DNA of 64,000 bases from Clostridiales bacterium (GTDB taxonomy: Bacteria; Bacillota; Clostridia; Peptostreptococcales; Anaerovoracaceae): NCBI GenBank assembly GCA_015243575.1, contig CP042469.1:2322929-2386928 (forward strand), read 5' to 3'. Positions 59,068 through 64,000 of the stretch are shown here, piece by piece; within the stretch, counting starts at the first letter, position 1; the number at the start of each line of letters is the position of its first letter. A program made the translations under genes and the position numbers. Below the pieces are notes generated by a model, which was not told the origin of the DNA, did not search any database, and worked only from the letters and a program-made list of their open reading frames with translations.

Positions 59068-60255
59068 ATGAGTAAAAAACTAACCGAAAAGGTAAGCTGG
59101 GTCGGAAAGACAGATTGGGAGCTTACGCGATTTCACGGTGACGAATATTCCACCCACAGGGGTTCTTCGTATAATTCGTACCTTGTAAGGGACAAGAAAA
59201 CCGCATTGATTGATACCGTTTGGAAGTCCTTCGATGCAGAATTTGTGCAAGGTCTGAAGCAGGAGATCGATTTAAAACAGATTGATTACATTATCTGCAA
59301 TCATAGTGAAATTGATCACAGTGGTGCGCTGGCTGAATTGATGAGAGAGATACCGGAAACGCCCATCTACTGCACGGCCAACGGGGAAAAGATTCTCAGA
59401 GGTCATTATCATAAGGATTGGAACTATGTAACTGTGAAAACCGGAGACAGTCTTGATCTGGGTGACAGCAAGCTGATCTTCGTAGAAGCCAAAATGCTCC
59501 ATTGGCCAGATTCCATGTTTACTTATCTGACTGGTGATGAGATTCTGTTCAGCAACGATGCTTTCGGGCAGCACTTCGCATCGGAATCACTTTATAACAA
59601 TACTGTGGATCAGGCAGAACTACTGTCAGAGGCACTAAAATATTATGCTAATATTCTCACACCCTTTAGTACCCTTGTTACGAAAAAAATTAATGAAGTG
59701 CTGGCGCTGAATCTACCGGTGAACATGATTTGCCCGAGCCATGGTGTCATCTGGCGGGATGATCCGCTACAGATTGTTCATAACTACGTCAAATGGGCCA
59801 ACAATTATCAGGAAAATCAGATCGTTTTGGTCTATGATACCATGTGGAACTCGACCCGGAAAATGGCAGAAGCCATCGCTGCAGGTATTTTACAGGCAGA
59901 TCCCTCGGTGACGGTAAAGCTGATGAATGCTGCGAAAGAGGACAAGAACGACATCATCACTGAGATCTTCCGGTCAAAAGCGGTTCTCATCGGCTCCTCA
60001 ACAATCAACAACGGCTATCTCTTTTCCATTGGAGGCCTGCTGGAAATGATAAAGGGGTTGAAGTTTAAGAATAAAAAAGCTGCTGCGTTTGGCAGCTATG
60101 GCTGGAGTGGTGAAGCAGTGGCTCAGCTGACAACAGCACTGTCAGAGTCAGGCTTTGCCATCGTAAATGAAGGCCATCGTGCTCTATGGATTCCCGATGA
60201 AGCTGCATTGTCGGCCTGCAGCGAATATGGCCAACAATTCATTCAGGCACTTTAA
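59068..60255 (+). CDS. fprA: FprA-type flavodiiron protein (A-type flavoprotein)
   Basis: The 395-aa product has an N-terminal metallo-beta-lactamase-like domain with the diiron motif NHSEIDHSG (about 79-87), plus later His/Asp ligands (LHWPDSM, FSNDAFGQHF, CPSHG). The C-terminal flavodoxin domain (about 252-395) has VYDTMWNSTRKMAEAI. It should reduce O2 to water, or NO to N2O, with electrons from rubredoxin or coenzyme F420-type donors. This is a common oxygen defence in strict anaerobes. The SD GCAGGAGG is strong; a terminator follows. Confidence 0.95.
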   Translation: MSKKLTEKVSWVGKTDWELTRFHGDEYSTHRGSSYNSYLVRDKKTALIDTVWKSFDAEFVQGLKQEIDLKQIDYIICNHSEIDHSGALAELMREIPETPIYCTANGEKILRGHYHKDWNYVTVKTGDSLDLGDSKLIFVEAKMLHWPDSMFTYLTGDEILFSNDAFGQHFASESLYNNTVDQAELLSEALKYYANILTPFSTLVTKKINEVLALNLPVNMICPSHGVIWRDDPLQIVHNYVKWANNYQENQIVLVYDTMWNSTRKMAEAIAAGILQADPSVTVKLMNAAKEDKNDIITEIFRSKAVLIGSSTINNGYLFSIGGLLEMIKGLKFKNKKAAAFGSYGWSGEAVAQLTTALSESGFAIVNEGHRALWIPDEAALSACSEYGQQFIQAL

Positions 60256-60295
60256 TCTGCAGAGATAACAGTTCCAAACCATATTACGAAAAAAC

Positions 60296-60333
60296 AGGGA
60301 GATGCCTCAGCAAAGAGACGCCTCCCTATTTTA
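60296..60333 (+). terminator. Terminator of the flavodiiron gene
   Basis: AGGGAG/CTCCCT arms with inner pairing (TGCCTC/GAGACG, imperfect) are followed by ATTTTAATT, about 40 bp after the stop codon. Confidence 0.72.
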
Positions 60334-60422
60334 ATTCTGTATCAGAATATTTCCCTTACAAATTTTCGTAGCCGCACTGAACCCTTCAAGCAGGTCCTTA
60401 ACAGCAACGAGATCGTCCTAGC

Positions 60423-62396
60423 TTAAAGGATGTCCATCGCAGCACAGAAACCCTCATAGGTCGCCTGCTTGACCGTGCGCGCTTTTTTTGCATCTCCCGT
60501 AACGATAAACCAGGAAGTACTTCCTTTCAGAGAATTCACAATGTCATCATTGGCGCGGCTGCCGCAGGCGTAAATAACAGTATCTGCCTCAGCAAGCTGC
60601 TCTCTGCCTTCTTGATCCGTAAACACGACGCCCTGATCCGTGATTTCTTTGACAGTGATACTGCAATCCCAGGTCATTCCCGCCTTTTTCATGCGAGGGA
60701 TCAGCGCTCTTCGCTGAGAGTCATTGGAATCCTTACAGATATCATCTCTCATTTCCAGAATGTGAACCTGGGTACCACACTGCTCCGCAAAGAAATACCC
60801 CGATTCACAGCCAATGGCTCCGCCTCCAATGAGCACAGTCTTCGCCCCCAGCAAAGACAGGTTCCGATAGATATCCACCGCGTAAGCCGCTTTTTCGATT
60901 CTCTTGATGGATGGGACGAACGGTTTTGCTCCCACTGCACAGATGACTGCATCCGGTTCCATCTTCCTGATGAATTCCGTGGTAACCGTTGTACCCAGAA
61001 GAAGGTTGACACCTGTGAATCGGCAGCGGGCTTCCAGCGAGTCACGGTACCGCTTCAAAGATTCTTTGTGATAATCCACATCGGTAAACCAAAGCTGCCC
61101 GCCAAGTTGATCCTCTTTTTCACACAAGGTCACCTCATGTCCTCGCTCGGCAGCAGTCAGCGCTGCGTACATACCGGAAACGCCTCCTCCGATGACAAGT
61201 ACCCTTCTTCTTCCTTTCGGCAACGGTGCCTGCCTCCATCGCAGTTCTCTGGATGCCCATGGATTGACGGCACAGTGCCAGAGTTCAGGAATAGGCCGTT
61301 CCCCCGGATTCGCAGCCAGTGGATTAAAACAGGAACACCTGAGGCAGGGTGCGATCTGATCTGCGCGTCCTGTCATCGCTTTATTGCAGAACTCAGGATC
61401 AGCAAACTGCTGACGCCCTAAGGCTACAAAGTCACACTTTCCGGAAGCAAGAGCCTCTTCAATTTGCCCAGGGTCATTAAAGCCTCCTACTGCCACAACA
61501 GGAATGCGCACTGCAGCCTTAACAGCAGCAGCAAGATCGAGGTTGCAGCCATGCTCGTCAAACATGGAGGAAAACGCTTTGGTCTCTACATGTGAATGAT
61601 AGACACCGCTTGTCACGTGGATCATGTCTACATAGTCCTGAATGATCCTGCAAAACTCGATGCAATCCTCCAGTGTCATTCCGCCTTCCATACGTTCAGA
61701 TCCGGATACGCGATACTCAATGAGAAAGTCATCTCCGCAAAGCTCACGAATTTTTTTACAGACCATAATGGGAAAACGCGCACGGTTTTCCATGGTTCCG
61801 CCATATTCATCATTTCTACGATTCATGAGCGGAGAGAGGAACTGAGAAAGCAGCCAGCCGTGGCCACCATGCAGCATGACCATGTTAAATCCAAGTGCCT
61901 TACAGTTCCAGCTGGCTTCTGCATAGTTTGAAGCCACGCGTTCCATCATATCCACCGACATTTCATCGACCTGTACGCCGTCTTCCCGCAGGAAAGCAGA
62001 AGGACCGATGGGATTTTTATGATCCATCACACTGTCAGGATGATTGACTGCACCCACGTGATTCAATTGTATCGAGGCAACGGCTCCATGGGCTTTGATC
62101 GCCTCAGTAAGGGTCATGATGCTTTCCATATGGTACGTTGTCATATTCTTTTCATGAACGTTCAGGCCGTGTTCATGGCGGGCAGAATATTCTGCGTCAA
62201 TAAAAGACTCGGTAAGGGTTACCTGAGCAAAACCACCTCTAGCCTTGGTTTCATAGACGTCGATTCCTTCCGGTGTGGGATAGCCGTGATCTACAATTCG
62301 GTTGGTGGTAATCGGTGATGCGAGAACCCGATTTTTAAAGGTGATTCCTTTGATGGAATACGGGGAAAACACATGGGGATACGTATTGTTATTCAT
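60423..62396 (-). CDS. Old-Yellow-Enzyme-type Fe-S flavoprotein (2,4-dienoyl-CoA reductase-like)
   Basis: The 657-aa product has an N-terminal FMN-binding TIM barrel (FSPYSIKGITFKNRVLASP; GGHGWLLSQFLSPLMNRRNDEYGG). A 4Fe-4S linker follows with CLRCSCF plus a later WHCAVNP. The C-terminal FAD/NAD(P) domain begins RVLVIGGGVSGMYAALTAAERGHEVTLCEK and has a second dinucleotide site TVLIGGGAIGCESG. Members reduce activated C=C bonds: dienoyl-CoAs, bile acids, bilirubin or aromatic enones. The substrate is unclear. The ATG at 62396 has AAAGGAG upstream. It lies 126 bp from the GntP remnant on the same strand. Confidence 0.93.
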   Translation of the reverse strand: MNNNTYPHVFSPYSIKGITFKNRVLASPITTNRIVDHGYPTPEGIDVYETKARGGFAQVTLTESFIDAEYSARHEHGLNVHEKNMTTYHMESIMTLTEAIKAHGAVASIQLNHVGAVNHPDSVMDHKNPIGPSAFLREDGVQVDEMSVDMMERVASNYAEASWNCKALGFNMVMLHGGHGWLLSQFLSPLMNRRNDEYGGTMENRARFPIMVCKKIRELCGDDFLIEYRVSGSERMEGGMTLEDCIEFCRIIQDYVDMIHVTSGVYHSHVETKAFSSMFDEHGCNLDLAAAVKAAVRIPVVAVGGFNDPGQIEEALASGKCDFVALGRQQFADPEFCNKAMTGRADQIAPCLRCSCFNPLAANPGERPIPELWHCAVNPWASRELRWRQAPLPKGRRRVLVIGGGVSGMYAALTAAERGHEVTLCEKEDQLGGQLWFTDVDYHKESLKRYRDSLEARCRFTGVNLLLGTTVTTEFIRKMEPDAVICAVGAKPFVPSIKRIEKAAYAVDIYRNLSLLGAKTVLIGGGAIGCESGYFFAEQCGTQVHILEMRDDICKDSNDSQRRALIPRMKKAGMTWDCSITVKEITDQGVVFTDQEGREQLAEADTVIYACGSRANDDIVNSLKGSTSWFIVTGDAKKARTVKQATYEGFCAAMDIL

Positions 62397-62522
62397 AATG
62401 AAAATGCTCCTTTGTGTAAATGAAATGTTCAAAATGGATTGAGCGGCAGGGCACTGCAACACAGCCCATTTCAAGTTCTGTTGATCCTCAGAGCAGACTT
62501 GCGTCCACCGTGAGGGTTATTG

Positions 62523-63128
62523 TTAACCCAAGGCAGGGAAAAAGGTCAGCATGACCGTAACCACGATGGCTGCAATGCAGCCCCAAACCACTTCTGCCCG
62601 AAACACGGAGCTATAGCCCTCTTTGTGGGACAATCCCGCCATTCCAAGCATGATGATAATTGCTCCCTGAAAGGGTAACAAATCCAGCGTTTGGGTTGCC
62701 ATTGAAGCAACTCGATGCATAGCTTCCGGCGATACATTTGTCATCGTCCCTGCCAAAATTGGCAGAATAATTTGAAGTCCTGCCGGCGGTGACCCTGTGA
62801 TGGCAACAATTAATCCCGTTGAAATCAACACGATGAAAAGTGCTGGTACTGGAAGGTTCGTCACGCCATCAATAATGGTCTGGAAAACCGGTGCTGATTG
62901 TACAACGGCTGCAAAGCCAACCATGATTGCCAGCATAGCCATTGCTTCTGCGGCAGCTCTGCCACCTTCATTTAATGTATTGATCAGTGCTCTAGTAATA
63001 TGAGTATATCCCTGGCCTGATCCGGTGTAAATTACGTACCGTTTCCTCGTAAGCTGTAAATCTTGCTGGCAGCTTACCAAAAGGATAGTTTCCGGCAGTA
63101 CGGTTAGGAGAGGCATTAAATAGGTCAA
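62523..63128 (-). pseudogene. C-terminal remnant of a GntP-family permease
   Basis: The 201-aa frame matches the C-terminal half of GntP gluconate/organic acid permeases (ALINTLNEGGRAAAEAMAMLAIMVGFAA; ITGSPPAGLQIILPILAGTM; LDLLPFQGAIIIMLGMAGLSHKEGY). Full permeases are about 440 aa. The N-terminal half is missing: the first about 35 residues do not look like GntP, and the HxlR terminator lies directly upstream. I therefore see a deleted gene without a promoter. A short functional membrane protein cannot be excluded. Confidence 0.72.
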
Positions 63129-63135
63129 TAAAAAA

Positions 63136-63170
63136 AGAGAGCCAAGTGCATTGCTGCACTCAGCTCCCTA
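63136..63170 (-). terminator. Terminator of the HxlR gene
   Basis: Arms AGAGCCAAGTGCA and TGCACTCAGCTCC form a stem with a few mismatches and a 4-nt loop. On the minus strand it is followed by TCTTTTTTTATTG. It ends next to the start of the permease remnant. Confidence 0.85.
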
Positions 63171-63216
63171 TTTTTACTGCCTTTTATTCATCGTATCTCA
63201 TATTAATTCTTTGATT

Positions 63217-63645
63217 CTATTTTTTAAATGGATTTCGCATCAGTGCTTCATCTTTCTCTCTGTATCCGTGCCACATCTCACCCAGCGGGTCAATTTCCAA
63301 ATCAAGCTCTTTCATCCGCTTCCATCCCCATTGGTACATCAGATCAAGGAGCGGCATGAGGCTTTCACCTGCTTCCGTCAGAGTATATTCCACCCGCACC
63401 GGTACTTCCGGATAGACGTTGCGCTGAATCAATCCGTCTGAAACCAATTCTCTCAGAGTGGTGGTAAGCACTTTTTCCGAGATGGGCAGCTGTTTTGTAA
63501 ATCGATTGAATCTGGTTGCTCCGTCAAAGGCAATTCCGCGGATAATGCAGAATTTCCACCGATTGCAGAAAGTGTTGATGACGTAGTTATAGGGGTCATT
63601 TTCAAAGTTATAATAGATATTCTCTTTTATCCCGCCTTTTTCCAC
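63217..63645 (-). CDS. HxlR-family winged-helix transcriptional regulator
   Basis: The 142-aa product has the HxlR domain: NTFCNRWKFCIIRGIAFDGATRFNRFTKQLPISEKVLTTTLRELVSDGLIQRNVYPEVPVRVEYTLTEAGESL (about 22-95). It carries one Cys in the position seen in redox- or aldehyde-sensing members (FCIIRG). The GTG at 63645 has AAGGAGAG 7 nt upstream; a longer frame to 63783 has no SD. It is the nearest regulator to the Fe-S flavoprotein gene and may control it, although the truncated permease lies between them. Confidence 0.88.
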   Translation of the reverse strand: MEKGGIKENIYYNFENDPYNYVINTFCNRWKFCIIRGIAFDGATRFNRFTKQLPISEKVLTTTLRELVSDGLIQRNVYPEVPVRVEYTLTEAGESLMPLLDLMYQWGWKRMKELDLEIDPLGEMWHGYREKDEALMRNPFKK

Positions 63646-63796
63646 AAGGAAACTCTCCTTTTCAACCGAGCTTTCATAGCACACGCTGCCAAACAGACAC
63701 CATAATGAAATAATTATATCCAAGGACAGGCTGGTCCGCAAGGGTAACCCCAACTTTCTCCTTATGCAATTTATGCATTGCACTTGTTAAAGTGAA

Positions 63797-63827
63797 AAAG
63801 GCATCGATATCAACTACCGATGCCTTT
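63797..63827 (-). terminator. Terminator of the SLH-protein gene
   Basis: AAAGGCATCG/CGATGCCTTT arms (10 bp, perfect) with an 11-nt loop are followed on the minus strand by TTTCAC. It lies 46 bp after the stop of the edge-truncated gene. Confidence 0.85.
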
Positions 63828-63872
63828 AAGCCTAATGCTTGAAAGGAGGAGTGCTAAGTTCACAATCCCCCA

Positions 63873-64000
63873 TTAATTTCTGCTGCTGACGAACCGCTCC
63901 AGAATAGTGGCAACTTCTGCACGGGTTGCATTTCCTGCAGGGTTCAGCTTGCCGCTCGTATCACCAGAAAGCAAGCCACTGCCTACCGCCCACTTCATCG
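63873..64000 (-). CDS. C-terminal end of an SLH-domain surface protein (cut by the window edge)
   Basis: The last 41 residues of a minus-strand gene are visible: MKWAVGSGLLSGDTSGKL, then NPAGNATRAEVATILERFV, ending SSRN. This is the second half of an S-layer homology module with the typical AxRAEVAxxLxRF pattern. The rest of the protein lies beyond position 64000, so its main domain is unknown. Like the DUF4127 protein it would be held at the cell wall through SLH binding. Confidence 0.85.
   Translation of the reverse strand, partial: MKWAVGSGLLSGDTSGKLNPAGNATRAEVATILERFVSSRN

Noticed and set aside
1-64000. Search for tRNA, rRNA, prophage, transposase and complete defence loci
   Set aside because: None seen by eye on either strand; a covariance scan and HMM search would be needed to exclude small RNA genes.

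Overview
The window looks like chromosome of a low-to-mid GC, Gram-positive, spore-forming, motile anaerobe of the Clostridia (inference). The signs are S-layer homology (SLH) proteins, a spore photoproduct lyase, a spore-coat-type multicopper oxidase, an FprA flavodiiron protein, ferredoxin-like oxidoreductases, a large chemotaxis receptor, corrinoid-dependent methyl transfer genes, strong SD sequences and frequent GTG/TTG starts. I found no rRNA, tRNA, CRISPR array, prophage block or complete insertion sequence. Genes lie on both strands in short operons, many closed by clear hairpin terminators.

Layout. 0-7.2 kb: a giant secreted subtilisin-like protease with 15 FN3 repeats and two Ig-like (BIG2) domains. 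7.5-14.7 kb: a toroid prenyltransferase/squalene-cyclase-like protein, an XRE regulator, a HelD-type helicase followed by an ACP-like protein without the carrier serine, and an SOS-regulated dinB with a coupled small partner. 15-20 kb: acetyltransferase, cupin regulator divergent from a LysE-type exporter, membrane methyltransferase, flavodoxin/ferredoxin protein (EFR1 type) and a DUF1848 protein. 20-24 kb: LacI-type repressor divergent from a fucose/arabinose-isomerase-like enzyme with an unusually readable promoter/operator region, then an M20 amidohydrolase. 24.6-33 kb: peptide release factor 3 (apparently a non-AUG start), XRE regulator, splB, amidase, panC, ndk, acyl-CoA ligase, a mini protein-kinase-like protein. 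33-43 kb: methyltransferase, DUF4127-SLH surface protein, diguanylate cyclase, REC-like protein, XRE regulator, 1026-aa chemotaxis receptor.

43-50.4 kb is the most interesting block: an NCS2 permease and two divergent operons around a GntR-type regulator. The minus operon encodes a corrinoid protein, a UroD-fold methyltransferase and a 54-aa protein. The plus operon encodes GntR, a second corrinoid protein, a DUF1638 protein and a second UroD-fold methyltransferase. A perfect 9-bp-arm palindrome overlaps the -10 box of the minus operon. This looks like an inducible, two-module corrinoid methyl-transfer system whose substrate is unknown.

50.5-54.7 kb: TelA, XpaC and a membrane transglutaminase-like protein. 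54.8-64 kb: multicopper oxidase, a small protein plus membrane GAF-like protein, an Fe-S protein of the QueG family, FprA flavodiiron protein, an Old-Yellow-Enzyme-type Fe-S flavoprotein, a truncated GntP permease remnant, an HxlR regulator and the C-terminus of an SLH protein cut by the window edge.

Many start codons were moved from the longest possible reading frame to a downstream ATG/GTG/TTG that has a proper SD sequence; these choices are stated per gene. All family assignments come from reading motifs by eye, not from database searches.
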